Assembly: GCF_002288925.2 (NCBI RefSeq)
Contig: NW_022098092.1
Coordinates: 869,498 to 933,497 of the forward strand
Direction: 5' to 3'
DNA: 64,000 bases
From: Delphinapterus leucas
Taxonomy: Eukaryota; Chordata; Mammalia; Artiodactyla; Monodontidae
Position 1 is the first letter of the stretch. Each line of letters starts with the position of its first letter. This document shows, piece after piece, positions 49,000 through 59,899 of this stretch. Position numbers and translations under genes: made by a program. The notes beneath the pieces were generated by a model that had not been told where the DNA came from, made no database searches, and saw nothing but the letters and a program-made list of their open reading frames with translations.

Positions 49000-50230
49000 A
49001 TTCATCCAAAAATACAGAGCATGCACTTTGTGCCAGGCACTGGGCCAGGTGCTAGGGAATACAGTGGTGCCAGCAAGATAGTCAGTCTCTCTGCCTACCT
49101 GCTAGAAGGGGGATAAATATGGTAATCCTATGTGTAAACAAATAAATGGTATGGTCTGAGGGAGTGACAAGTGCTATTAAGACATTAAGACAAGATAGGG
49201 GAAATGGTCTCAGGGTGTGACATTTGAGCAGATCCAACCACACAAAGATCTAGGGGAACAGTGTCAAGCAGAGGCAACAGCAGGTGCAAAGCTTTGAGCC
49301 TAGAGTAAGTTTGGTATGTTCAAGGAACAGGAAGAAGGCCTGTGTAGCTTCAGGGCCCAAAGTCTGAGATGAGTTGAAGGAGCAGGGATTCTAGGTAGAT
49401 CCTGAAAGGCTTTGTAAACCACGGAGAGGAGTTTGTTTGTTTTTCTTAAATGAAATGTGGAGCCTTTGAAAGGATGATTTATACTTTTATTTATTTTATT
49501 TTTAGGCCATGTGGCATGTGGGATCTTAGTTCCCGTCCAGGGATTGAACCCGCACCCCCTGCATTGGGAGCACGGAGTCTTAACCACTGGACCGCCAGGG
49601 AAGTTCCTGACTTATACTTTTAAAAGATCACTCTAGCTAGTAGACTTTCAGGGGGCCAAGAGTGGAAGCAGAGTGAGCAGTTGGGAGCCTACTGAATTCC
49701 AGGAGAGAGAGGATGGTTGCTTGGACTGAGAAGGTGGCAGTGGACATGGAGAAAAGCGCATGGATCTAGGATACTTTGGGGAATAAAGAAAAGTACTTTG
49801 AAGGAAGGAAACCCAGTGGTCAGTAGGACAAAGGGCAGGTACCTCACCCAGTGAAGGGTGTTGTGTCTAAGTGAGACCTGAGAGTTAAGTGAGAATGTGC
49901 AGGTTTCAGAGGTAACTGGAGTGGGAGGGAAAGAGCCTCTGGCTAGAGGGCTAGCACATGTTCAGAGTTCTGTAGAGGAAGGTGGTTAAGGGCTCATGCA
50001 TTTGGCACCTGAGGGCAGAGCATTGAACTAGATTTTCAGGTACACATTGGGGTGTGCATGGGGAGGCCTTGAAGAGGCCTGGATCAGGGAGGTCCTTGGA
50101 AGCTAGGTAAGGAGTCTGGACTTCATTTTGAGAGTAGTGGGGAGCTGTCCAGGGTGTGATAAACCAGGGAGTAGTTTGATCATATTTGCTGACTCAGCCA
50201 CACTGTGCTAGGGGTGAGGTGAAGGGTGGG
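49000..50230 (+). repeat. Ancient LINE-like repeat (L2-like), fragmented
   Basis: Starts with CATTCATTCATCCAAAAATA and TTTGTGCCAGGCACTGGGCC, then GTGACATTTGAGCAGATCC, AGAGGCAACAGCAGGTGCAA and GGCTTTGTAAACCACGGAGA, and later ACTTCATTTTGAGAGTAGTG and GTTTGATCATATTTGCT. This order is familiar from an old mammalian interspersed family. It is interrupted by a SINE at about 49490. Confidence 0.5.
49490..49605 (-). mobile_element. Short tRNA-derived SINE, antisense
   Basis: Reverse-complement signature: ATTTTTAGGCCATGTGGCAT, GGGATTGAACCCGC and CTTAACCACTGGACCGCCAG, ending GGGAAGTTCC. It is shorter than the CHR elements elsewhere and probably belongs to an older subfamily shared with ruminants. Confidence 0.85.
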
Positions 50231-50884
50231 GAGAGAGGGGCCTAGGCTGACTTGTAAACACTGATTGTTTTGACGCCCAGCATCTGAACACCCCTCCCCT
50301 TTGGGAGGAAACCTATAAAATGCAGAGGCAGGCCCTGCTTTCCACTAGGGAAATCAGAGAGGAGGCAGAATTTCCTCTCTAAGGTCCCTGGTACCTGGAA
50401 CGTTTCCAATGTTTGCAAGCAGGTCTTTGAAATCCAAAGCAAGTGATTAACATAAGACATCAGAGGACCATTTAGGGTTCATTATGGTGGCAGTGGAAGA
50501 AGAGGGGGAGGTGGTCGAGCCAGGCCCTTCCTGGGGTAGGGAAATTCAGCAAGCACCCAAGAGCATCCAATCAGTTCCTTGTCTGCCTAAGTTACCCAGA
50601 ATCAGCTTCATTGTTTAGAGCCAAGTATCCTGAGTAAGACAGGTGGGAGGCCCTTTTAATAGGAATCACTGGAGAGAGGAATGATGCACTGTGCTGGGGC
50701 AGTGGCCAGTGGGTGCAGACAAGTGGCCAGGTTGAGAGCTATCACAGAGCTCGAATGAATAAGACTTGGTGATTGATATGGGGTGAGGAGGGGATGGTAT
50801 CACACACAACTCTTGGATTCTGACTCTTCAACCCGTTCTCTAGCTATGACCAAAGTGATCCTTTTTAAAAGGGAAGTCTGCCAC

Positions 50885-51375
50885 CAGTCGTCTGACATAT
50901 GCACTTCTAGGGTTTATCCTACAAATATAATTGCACTCAAGCAAAATAAGAAATGAATGTTCAAGGTTGTTCACTGCAGCATTGTCCAAAAACACCAAAT
51001 GTACTAATTGTCCTTAATAGGGACTAGTTAAGTAAAATCTGGTCCTTTCCTGTACAGGAATACTATGTAGCTTTAAAAAAAAAACTGTCGGGGTGCTCTT
51101 CATGTACTGATATAAACAATCTCCAAGATATATTGTTAAATAAAAAAAGTGGGACTTCTCTGGTGGTCCAGTGGCTAAGACTCCATGCTCCCAATGCAGG
51201 GGGCCTGGGTTCAATCCCTGGTCAGGGAACTAGATCCCGCATGCCTCAACTAAAAGATCCTGCATGCCGCAACTAAGACCTGGCACAGCCAAATAAATAA
51301 ATTAAATAAATATTTTAAAAATCTTAAAAAAATTGAAAAAAGCAAAGTACAGAACAGTGGGTAGGATTTGCTAGT
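50885..51375 (+). repeat. Old L1 3' fragment with nested SINE
   Basis: L1-like blocks CACTGCAGCATTGTCCAAAA, AGGAATACTATGTAGCTTTA and CTCCAAGATATATTGTTAAA precede the SINE; AAAGCAAAGTACAGAACAGT follows it. The SINE occupies about 51152-51340. Confidence 0.7.
51152..51340 (+). mobile_element. Short tRNA-derived SINE
   Basis: GGGACTTCTCTGGTGGTCCA head, GGTTCAATCCCTGGTCAGGG B-box region, GCATGCCGCAACTAAGACC and an AAATAAATAAATTAAATAAA tail. It is inserted into an old L1. Confidence 0.88.
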
Positions 51376-51739
51376 AGTTGTATACAGAAGGTCAGGATAG
51401 GCTAGGTTATGCTGCAGTAACAAACAATCCCCAAATTTCAGTGACTTAAAGCAACAAGAGTTAACTTCTCAGGTACACCTTGTGTCCAGTGCAGGTTGTT
51501 GGGAAGTTGGGAGGCTCCACTAGGAGTAGTCACTCAGAGACCCAGGACACTAGAGACTCCCTGTCAATCTGCGCTTCTGCAATGTCAGGCAGTAAAAGGA
51601 AATGTGGGGAATCATATGATGGCCCTTAAAGCTTGCATCTGAAAGTGACACAAGTCACTTCTGCTCACATTTCATTGGTTAAGGCAACCACATGGCCACA
51701 ACTAAGTTGAGAAGGGTGTGGAGGTCCGACACTACTGTG

Positions 51740-52335
51740 GGAGATTGTATTTTCCAAAGATGAATGTAGCAATACACTCCCATCCCACAGGCATTTCTGC
51801 AGTGTGACCTTGCCACCCACACAGCAAGAGGTGGGCTCTCATTTCCCTGTCCTTACTTCTGGCCTGGCTTTAGTGACTCTCGTCATCAGTAGAATATGGT
51901 GGAAGTGATACACATGAGATCTGAGGCCAGGTCACAAAAGGCCATGGAGCCTGGGTTTCTTGCAATGCTTGTTCTCTCAGGATGTTCCTTCAGGCTCATC
52001 AGCTGTGCTGTGATGTGATAAGCCCACACTGAATAGATTGTTCACGTGTAGATTGGTCATTGCTCTGCTATGGTTGACAGTTCCAGCTGAGCCCAGCCTT
52101 CCAGTTGTCCCACCTAGAGCACAAGACAGTTGAGCAAAGAAGCCCCTGGGTGATTCCAGCTCCCGGGCATTCCCATCGGCCCCAGCTGAGGCCCCTGGCA
52201 TTGTGGTGCAGACAGCCATCCCTGCTGTGTCCTGTCTGAATTCCCAACCCGCAAAATCCATCAGCCTAATAAGTTCGTGTTTTATGCCACTAAGTTGTGA
52301 GTGGTTTGCTACAGAGAAATAGATTCTGGAATAAC
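51740..52335 (+). repeat. LTR-like relic
   Basis: Shows features familiar from solo LTRs of old endogenous retroelements: GGTTGACAGTTCCAGCTGAG, TGTCCTGTCTGAATTCCCAA, and a 3' end TTATGCCACTAAGTTGTGAG then TTTGCTACAGAGAAATAGA. No internal coding region. Family not assigned. Confidence 0.55.
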
Positions 52336-52559
52336 GACTATCCGCCTGGAAGGAGAATAGAATTGGAAATATTTAGTGAACAACACTAACTCCCACAGAT
52401 GAATCTGCTTCTGTACGCATGGACCCCCCTCTGGAAGGCCACATGAGGTATGGGAACATTGGTTGCCTATAGGAAGGGGGAGTTAAGTGGCTGGGGACAG
52501 GGCTGGAGGGGGGCTTTTCATCTTATACCCTTTGTTTCGGTTTTTTGTTTTGTTTTGTT

Positions 52560-52848
52560 TTTTAAATGATTTGTATTTATTTATTTATTTTTATTTTTGG
52601 CTGTGTCAGGTCTTTGTTGTCGCATGCGGGATCTTTTTTCTTTGTGGTGCGTGGGCTTCTCTCTAGTTGTGGCGTGCGGGCTCCAGGGCAGGTGGGCTCT
52701 GTAGTTGTGGCGCGCGTGCTCTCTAGTTGAGGTGCAAGGGCTCAGTAGCCCCGCAGCATGTGGGATCTTAGTTCCCTGACCAGGGATCGAACCCGCGTCC
52801 CCTGCATTGGCAGGCAGATTCTTTACCATTGGACCACCAGGTAAGTCC
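52560..52848 (-). mobile_element. CHR-type SINE, antisense
   Basis: TTTATTTATTTATTTTTATT tail, GGCTGTGTCAGGTCTTTGTT, TCTAGTTGTGGCGTGCGGGC and head GGACCACCAGGTAAGTCCC. Slightly diverged head (GGTAAG in place of GGGAAG). Confidence 0.88.
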
Positions 52849-52959
52849 CCTTATAGGCTTTTGGACTTTAATCTTGTATCATGTGACTCTATTGCTTATT
52901 TTAGAAACAATCAACCGGGTCCTGTCACTCTCCTGCTCAGAACCCCCCGGTGGCTTCCT

Positions 52960-53400
52960 GGGGTGGGCAGCCTCTAAGATGACCCCAATGATCCCCCCTC
53001 CTGATATTCACCCCCTGATGTGATCCCCTTTCCTCAAGCATGGATTGGACCTAATGACTTACTTCTAGTGAAAAGAATGCAGCCAAAGTGTTGAAATGTC
53101 ACTTCATAGATCAGGTTACTAAAAGGCTGTGGTTTCTGTTTTAGGTGCTTTCTCACCCCCTTGCTGGCTCACCCTCAAGGAAGTTGCTCTATGCAGAGGT
53201 CTACATGGCCAGAACTGAGGTCTCTGGCCAACAGTCAAGAAGGACCTGAGGCCAACAGCCTTGTGAATGAACTTGGAAGTGGACCTTACCCCAGTCGCAC
53301 TATCTTTGAAGTGCAATAAAATGAGGTATGCCTGTAAATGTTTGTAGTTTAAGCCGCTAAATTTGGGAGCAATTTGTCATCTCTTATTAGCTGTAGTAGG
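52960..53400 (+). repeat. LTR-like relic
   Basis: CCTCTAAGATGACCCCAATG start, GGATTGGACCTAATGACTTA, and an end GTAGTTTAAGCCGCTAAATT then GGGAGCAATTTGTCAT that resembles the 3' end of old solo LTRs. No open frame of interest. Confidence 0.5.
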
Positions 53401-53529
53401 TAATTAACTTCCCATTACACTTAAAAATAAAACCCAAACTCTTCCCCTTGGCCTACCAGGGCCCAACTCGATCTGGGCCTGTGTAGCTCTCCAACAGTAT
53501 TTCATACGCCTCTCCCTCTTGTCACACTG

Positions 53530-53740
53530 TGGAGCTGCACTGTCCAGTACAGTAGCCACTGGCCACGTGTGGCTATTTAAATTAAAATTAAAATTAAATA
53601 AAATGAAAATTCAGTTCCTCAGTCATACTAGCCACTTTTCAAGTGCTTAATAGCCACATGTGACTAATGGCTACTGTATTGGAAAACACAGGTAGAGAAT
53701 ATTTCCATCATCGCCGAAGTTCTGACAGGCAGCACTGGTC
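53530..53740. repeat. Non-autonomous DNA transposon relic (MITE-like)
   Basis: Inverted arms at 53543-53580 and 53647-53693: TCCAGTACAGTAGCCACTGG on the left pairs with CCAATGG-like CTACTGTATTGGA on the right. The AT-rich centre is (ATTAAA)n-like. Structure and wording fit an old mammalian hAT-type element. No transposase. Confidence 0.65.
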
Positions 53741-54564
53741 TGGAGGAAGGAGTGGCTTCCATTTGTACAAATGTTCCATGGTGGTGGCCTGAATGACTGG
53801 GATAAAAATGGTGCCACCGAGTGAGAGGAATGAAGGATGATGGGCTGGTTACCTTCTGACCCCCTAAACTTGTCTTTGAATAGGCAGTTCTGCCACCTCT
53901 TGAAATGTACGCCCCCAAGTCTCTGCTACAGAGGAGTGGAGTCTGTGTGTGTCTGTGGATCCAGGAACCTGTGAGCAGGTACTTGATGGTTTCTCCCTTC
54001 TCATCCCACAGACTGACACCCCAGGTATGGAAAGACAGAAACCAGGGTGAGGAGATGGTGCCTTTCTGCTCTGATCCAAAGCAGTTGATGGAAGGGACCC
54101 AGATGTTCAGGGGGAACTGGGCACGCATGTAGAAATTGCTGAGGCGGGGGGGTGTCCACATGGGAAAGTTTCTTTGTAAACTCCTATAGACTGAGCCCCA
54201 ACCATATGCCAGGCTCTGCCCTTTCACATGCATTCCCATTCAAGCATCTCTACAAGCCTGCCAGATGGTGTGACTGCCATCCCCTCCCTAAAGAGGCGTG
54301 GCCTCTTTAGGTTCAGAAAAACTTAGCCCCTGACCCATGGTCACACCAGCGGTTGGTAGTGATTTGAGGTTTTGGTAGTGATTTGAGGTTCAAGACGGGA
54401 TTTGAAGGTTTCCTGATTGAAGTTCGTTGCTGTTTTTTTCCCTCCAGTCCCTGCTTCTAAGGTCATTGTTTTCCTATTCTTTAAGCTACTGACTTACAGA
54501 GCTGATCACTAGCGGTTTTGTTTTGTTTTAGGAACTTCCTGGTAACGATGCATGAATTCTTGCT

Positions 54565-55440
54565 TGCATCAGTTAGGACTTTTGGTTGCAACTAAAACCG
54601 GCTTAAGTAAAAAAACGGAATTTATTGGTTTAAGTAACTGAAAAGTATAGGTGGTGGTTCTGATTTCAAGTGTCATTGCATCCCAGGTCTCAAATGGTGT
54701 CACTCAAAATTTGTCTTTCCCATATTCTGACTTGGCTTTTAAAGTGTTGTGTTTATTCTCAGGCAGTTTCTGAGATGCTAAACACGGCCGCCAGCAGCTT
54801 CAAGGTCACTTCCTACCAACATGGCAACTTTTTTAGAAAGAGAAATCCTCTATCTTGATTCCAGCAAAAATCACGGGGTTGCCTCTCATTGGTTTGATTT
54901 GGGTCAGGTGTTCATTTTGAACCAGTCACTGAGGACAGAAAGAGGCAGGGTTTTTTTTTTTTCATTGTGAAAAAGTCTCTTTATTTTAAGAAAAAAATTT
55001 AGTTAACAAAAAATTTAACAAGTTTCATTTAGCAAAATACACCCAAAAGGAAATCACAATACAAAGAAAGTTTTAAGTCAAGTCCTCACCAATTCCTACA
55101 GTATTAGCAATGTGTTTCAATTTCCAAAACTAACTCTTAAAAAGCTTAAACTTAACCTAAAAGATTTTAAATGAAAATAAACTAGAATAACAAATATGAG
55201 AAATGTTCCTCTTTGAATAAGGGATCTAGCACCCTGAGTTTTCCTTAAGAGGCAGTGTTCTAATTGACCAGGTCTGGATCACATGCCCACTCCACCCTCA
55301 GCTGAGGGATGGGGTAATCTTTCTTATATCCACTTGATGGAAGGGGGAATGGGCCCCTCCCCAAAGGAACATTGAGAGCTCTTACTAGATAAAGGGAGAA
55401 TGAATGCCAAAGAAGGGAAATGACAGATGTCCACCAGAGG
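54565..55440 (+). repeat. Old interspersed repeat, split by a retrocopy
   Basis: Same family as 690-1200: GGTTGCAACTAAAACCGGCT, GTGTTTATTCTCAGGCAGTT, GCCGCCAGCAGCTTCAAGGT, CTCATTGGTTTGATTTGGGT; it resumes after 55255 with GACCAGGTCTGGATCACATG. The insertion at 54949-55246 splits it. Confidence 0.6.
54949..55246 (-). pseudogene. 5'-truncated processed retrocopy, source gene unknown
   Basis: On the - strand the block ends with AATAAA (complement at 54980-54985), then 17 bases, then a poly-A run (poly-T on +, about 54950-54962). The matching 9-bp repeats AAGAGGCAG at 54940-54948 and 55247-55255 are target duplications. The ~300-bp body is AT-rich and untranslated-looking, so only 3'UTR sequence of the parent was copied. 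I do not recognise the parent. No SINE or L1 signature is present in the body. Confidence 0.7.
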
Positions 55441-56827
55441 TTCTCAAATTATGTTCCGCCACTGTATATACCTTTAATTTTACGGAAGTCAAAGAAAGAG
55501 GCAGTGGGAATGGAGAGAAGTGGAGGGACTTGAGAAATATGTGGGCAGTGTAATGAACAGAACTTGGAGGCTGGTTAGACTTGAGGGATAAGGGAGAGTG
55601 AAAGGCCTTGGCTGCAAGCAACAGAACATGGCTCTAGCTACTTAAACAAAAGGGAATTTACTTTATGGGAATGCCCTCAGCGGTTCATAGCATCAACTAG
55701 AAGGAACAGGCTTGGAAATAAGAAGGAATTAAGGGCCACTAGAGGATAAGGAAGCAGGAATTACAGCAGACACTTTGGTTGTTTACCTAATATCCAATAC
55801 CACTCCCCTTCCTCTTTTGCAGAGTCCCAATTCTGTTTCTGTGGCTATTTTACCTCACAGCCTGACTTGGCTCCAGGGTTGATTGGACTAAGACAGGAGA
55901 TCCCCTTACCCTTGCCAGAGATTGGTTTAGGAGTGTCTGGTAACCCAGTTGTGGCCATTGAGCCATGAGGGGAGGTCTTCTTGGGATTTGCGGGGGAGGA
56001 AGGTTTCCTCATTTCTAAGAAAGATCTACTGGAAGGGAAGGTTCCTCTTCACTGGAGTTTAGATGTGATTCTTGGAGCTGTGGCAGCCATCTTGTGACCA
56101 TGAGGGAATCAGCCTGAAAGTATACACACCGAGGACCATAGTAAACAAAAAGAAGAAGGAACATGGTTTCTTGATGACATTGTTAAACCACTGAAAGCAC
56201 TGTTCCTGGAGCCCCTCCACTCTAGATCTCTTATGATACGAAATGATGCATTTGAATTTCCTTGCTACTTAAGCTTGGCTTTTGGAAGGCATCCTGACTT
56301 ATGCCATGTAGCAGGGACAATCTGGTCGGGGCACAGTTGGTGCAATGGCAGACTTCCAACCCCAGCTCTTTTCACCATCCTTGGGTGGCCTGTTCAGGAT
56401 TCAGAGTCCTGGGAGAGAGTGCCCATTGACCACGTTTAGGCCCCTCTGACTATGTTAATACAGGGGGAGAGGGTGATCTGGTCCATTAGGCTTCCAGAGT
56501 GGGAGGTGATCACTAGAAATTTCCCTTCCCCCACACAATGGGGGAGGGGCGACCCCAAATAGAAACTGGGAGACTAGAGGAAGAGGAAGGGGGAATAGAT
56601 GTTGAACATCCAAATACCCATGAATGTCCATCTCCAGTCCCAACAGACTGGATGCCTCATCTCACATTCCCTACAGAGCACCCTGTGCTCATCACATTCT
56701 TCATTTGACATGCTACATTCAGGTTTCTGTGAAGTTGTAGTACTCACTCTGCCTGGAAGCTGTTCTCTCCCTTTCCCACCTACAAAGCCCTATTCATTGT
56801 GAAGACCTGTTTAAAAGGCCCCTTCCA

Positions 56828-57150
56828 GGCTTCCCTGGTGGCGCAGTGCTTAAGAATATGCCTGCCAGTGCAGGGGACACGGGTTCAAGCCCTGGTCCGG
56901 GAAGATCCCACATGCCGTGGAGCAAATAAGCCCATGCGCCACAACTACTGAGCCTGTGCTCTAGAGCCCGCGAGCCACAACTACTGAAGCCCATGCGCCT
57001 AGAGCCCGTGCTCCACAACAAGTGAAGCCACCACAATGAGAAGCCTGCACACCGCAATGAAGAGTAGCCCCGCTAACCACAACTAGAGAAAGCCCACGCG
57101 CAGCAACGAAGACCCAATGCGGCCCAAAATAAATATAAATAAAATAAATT
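56828..57150 (+). mobile_element. CHR-type SINE
   Basis: Full-length head and body with a AAATAAATATAAATAAAATA tail. Perfect 15-bp target duplication AAAAGGCCCCTTCCA at 56813-56827 and 57151-57165. Confidence 0.95.
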
Positions 57151-57267
57151 AAAAGGCCCCTTCCATTTGGAGGGAGAGCTGGCTTCTTATCAGGAGAAAG
57201 GAGCCAACGTGGGACCAGCTCTGGGCCATGGACTGTATTCAAGAACTGCAATCAAGAACTGACAAAG

Positions 57268-57629
57268 GGGGCTTCCCTGGTGGAGCAGTGGTTGAGAATC
57301 CGCCTGCCAATGCAGGGGATGCAGGTTCAAGCCCTGGTCTGGGAAGATCCCACATGCCGCGGAGCAACTAGGCCCATGCACCACAGCTACTGAGCCTGTG
57401 CTCTGGAGCCCGCGAGCCACAACTACTGAGCCCGCAAGTCACAACTACTGAAGCCCGTGCACCTAGAGCCCCTGCTCCGCAGCAAGAGAAGCCACCACAA
57501 CAAGAAGCCCATGCACCATAACGAAGAGTAACCCCCCCTCACCGCAACTAGAGAAAGCCCATGCGCAGCAACAAAGAGCTAACACAGCCAAAGATAAATG
57601 AATAAATTTAAAAATACTATATAAAAAAA
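57268..57629 (+). mobile_element. CHR-type SINE, with duplicated internal block
   Basis: Head GGCTTCCCTGGTGGAGCAGT. The body carries an extra ACAACTACTGAGCCCGCAAG repeat (57419-57440) relative to the neighbouring copy. Flanks AAGAACTGACAAAG (57254-57267) and AAGAACTGACGAAG (57630-57643) are a 14-bp target duplication with one mismatch. Confidence 0.93.
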
Positions 57630-57702
57630 AAGAACTGACGAAGATGCTTTCATTTTAATGATCTCATCTATACAGCTCACAGTTTCACTTTCATCACAGT
57701 CT

Positions 57703-57935
57703 TTTTTAAAATATTTATTTATTTATTTGGCTGCACTGGGTCTTAGTTGTGGCACACAGGATCTTCACTGCGGCGTGTAGGATCTTTTTTTTTTTTTTAA
57801 GTTGCAGCATGCAGGATCTTTTAGTTGTGGCATGTGGGATCTAGTTTCCTGACCAGGGATCGAACCTGGGTCCCCTGCACTGGGAGTGTGGAGTCTTAAC
57901 CACTGGACCACCAGGGAGGTCCCTTACCATGGCCC
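57703..57935 (-). mobile_element. Short tRNA-derived SINE, antisense
   Basis: AAATATTTATTTATTTATTT tail, GGCTGCACTGGGTCTTAGTT, GGGATCGAACCTGGGTCCCC and CCACTGGACCACCAGGGAGG. Flanks CATCACAGTCTT (57691) and CATCATAGTCTT (57936) look like a diverged target duplication. Confidence 0.85.
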
Positions 57936-57970
57936 TCATCATAGTCTTAATAGCTGTCCCATCAACTTTT

Positions 57971-58555
57971 TTTGTTTAATCAGTTTTTAAATTTTTTTTT
58001 TTTTTTTTTGGTACATGGGCCTCTCGCTGTTGTGGCCTCTCCCGTTGCAGAGCACAGGCTCTGGATGTGCAGGCTCAGCGGCCATGGCTCACGGGCCTAG
58101 CCGCTCCGTGGCATGTGGGATCTTCCCAGACCGGGGCACGAACCCGTGTCCCCTGCATTGGCAGGCGGACTCTCAACCACTGCGCCACCAGGGAAGCCCA
58201 AATCAGTTTTTAAATTAAAAAAATTTTCTTTTTTAGCTGTGTCAGGTCTTAGTGACGGCATGCGGGATATTTCCTCGCAGCGAGCAGGCTATTCGTTGCA
58301 GTGTGAAGGCTTCTCTCTAGTGGTGGCGTGTGGGTTTTCACTCTCTAGTTGTGGCATGCAGGCTCCAGGGTGTGTGGGCTCTGTAGTTTGCAGCACGCAG
58401 GCTCTCTAGTTGAGGCGCGCGAGCTTCAGTAGTTGTGGCGCACGGGCTTAGTTGCCCCACGGCATGTGGGATCTTAGTTCCCCGACCAGGGGTCGAACCA
58501 GTGCCCCCTGCATTGCAAGGCGGATTCTTTACCACTGGACCACCAGGGAAGTCCC
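57971..58555 (-). mobile_element. CHR-type SINE, antisense, with another SINE nested in its tail
   Basis: The outer element has its tRNA head at the right (CCACCAGGGAAGTCCC, ending 58555) and its A/T-rich tail at the left. A 22-bp target duplication AATAGCTGTC(C/A)CATCAACTT.. lies at 57949-57970 and 58556-58577 with one mismatch. The inner SINE at 57994-58200 splits the tail. Confidence 0.88.
57994..58200 (-). mobile_element. Short whale-abundant CHR-type SINE nested in an older SINE
   Basis: Reverse complement of the subgroup seen at 34802: poly-T, GCCTCTCCCGTTGCAGAGCA, GGCCATGGCTCACGGGCC, head CCACCAGGGAAGCCC. Perfect 16-bp target duplication AATCAGTTTTTAAATT at 57978-57993 and 58201-58216, lying inside the tail of the outer SINE. 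Confidence 0.95.
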
Positions 58556-58719
58556 AATAGCTGTCACATCAACTTTTGAAAACAATTGTTGAAGTGGTGC
58601 CTCTACTCCTGCCGACCTGTTGCTGTGTTTCTGTTCCAGGAAGTCTTCCATGGCCTACCTCTCTTCCAGCAGAATTAAGGAATCGCTGCATTCTGTCTTC
58701 ACTTCATTTCCCACAAATT

Positions 58720-59810
58720 ACTTTGTATCAGTCAGGACTTCTTTGAAAGCGATGGAAGTCCATTCAAATTGGTTTTAATTGGTGAATGTAACTGAGAATT
58801 CTTGAGGGTATCTCTAGTTTTAGGATCCAGGTTCGCAAATAAAAGAATCAGTAATCATTTTATCTGTATTAGTTATCAAATGCTGGGTAACAAATCATCC
58901 TAAAATTTATGGCCTAAAACAACAAAAATCAATTAGGATTTTCTCAAATTCAGAGGTTCAAGAATTCAGGAGCAGCTTAGCGGGATGGTCTGGCTTGAGG
59001 TCTCTAATGAGGTTGCAGGCCAGATGGTCGGGGCTGCAGTATCCATATCAAAAGTGGTTCATTCACATGGCTGTCCAGTTGGTGCTGGCTGTTGGCAGGA
59101 GGCTTTACTTTCTTCCCTCATGGGCCTCTCTGCAGGGCTGCTTAAGTGTCCTCACAGCATGGCAGCTGGCCTCCCCCGGAGTGAGCGATCCATGAGACCA
59201 AGGCAAAAATTGCAAGGCCTTTTATGATCTGGGCTTGGAAGTCAAACACAATCATTTCTGCTGTATTCTATTGGACACACAGAACAGCTCTGAATCAGTT
59301 TTAGAAGAGACTATTCAAGGTCATGAATCCCAGGAGGTGAGGATCAATGGGGACCATCTAGGAGGTTGCCTCCTACAGCATTCCTCCATCCTTCCTTCCC
59401 TGTTTGCTCTGCTATTCCTATATGTGTGCTTCATTCTCAGGTAGGCCTTCCCCAGGCAGTGACAGAGATGGCCATCAACATCTCCAGGCTTGCATTCTTA
59501 GGGACCCCAGTGGGAAGAAAGTACCTTTATCATAAAAGTTCTGGTGAAAGTCCCAAGGCTGACTCTGATTGGCCAAACTTGCGTATAGCTTATCCCTGAA
59601 CCAATCACTGTGGTCTAGAGATACCATGCTCTGATTGGCCAGACCTAGGCCACACCCCCAGCACTAGAACTGAGGGTAGAGTGGGCAGCACTAGAGACTC
59701 ATGGAGTGGATGAAGGAGGAGTGGTTCCCAAAGGAAAAATCAGGGTGTCCTTACTGAACCAAGGTGGATGGTTGTTGGGCAGGAAAAATAATACATGCCC
59801 AACCTATCTC
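58720..59810 (+). repeat. Old interspersed repeats, nested
   Basis: 58720-58830 and about 59440-59810 are parts of the 690-1200 family (TATCAGTCAGGACTTCTTTG; CTGATTGGCCAAACTTGC; AACCAATCACTGTGGTCTAG). They flank a second old repeat at 58860-59430 (AACAAATCATCCTAAAATTT, GCCTAAAACAACAAAAATC). Families not named. Confidence 0.5.
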
Positions 59811-59899
59811 CCTCCTTTGTGCTCCAGTTGCATATTTTAGCACCCCTTGGTTTAGTATTTTTAGTATTTTTTCCATGGGATAATTTACTTTCTTTGTAG

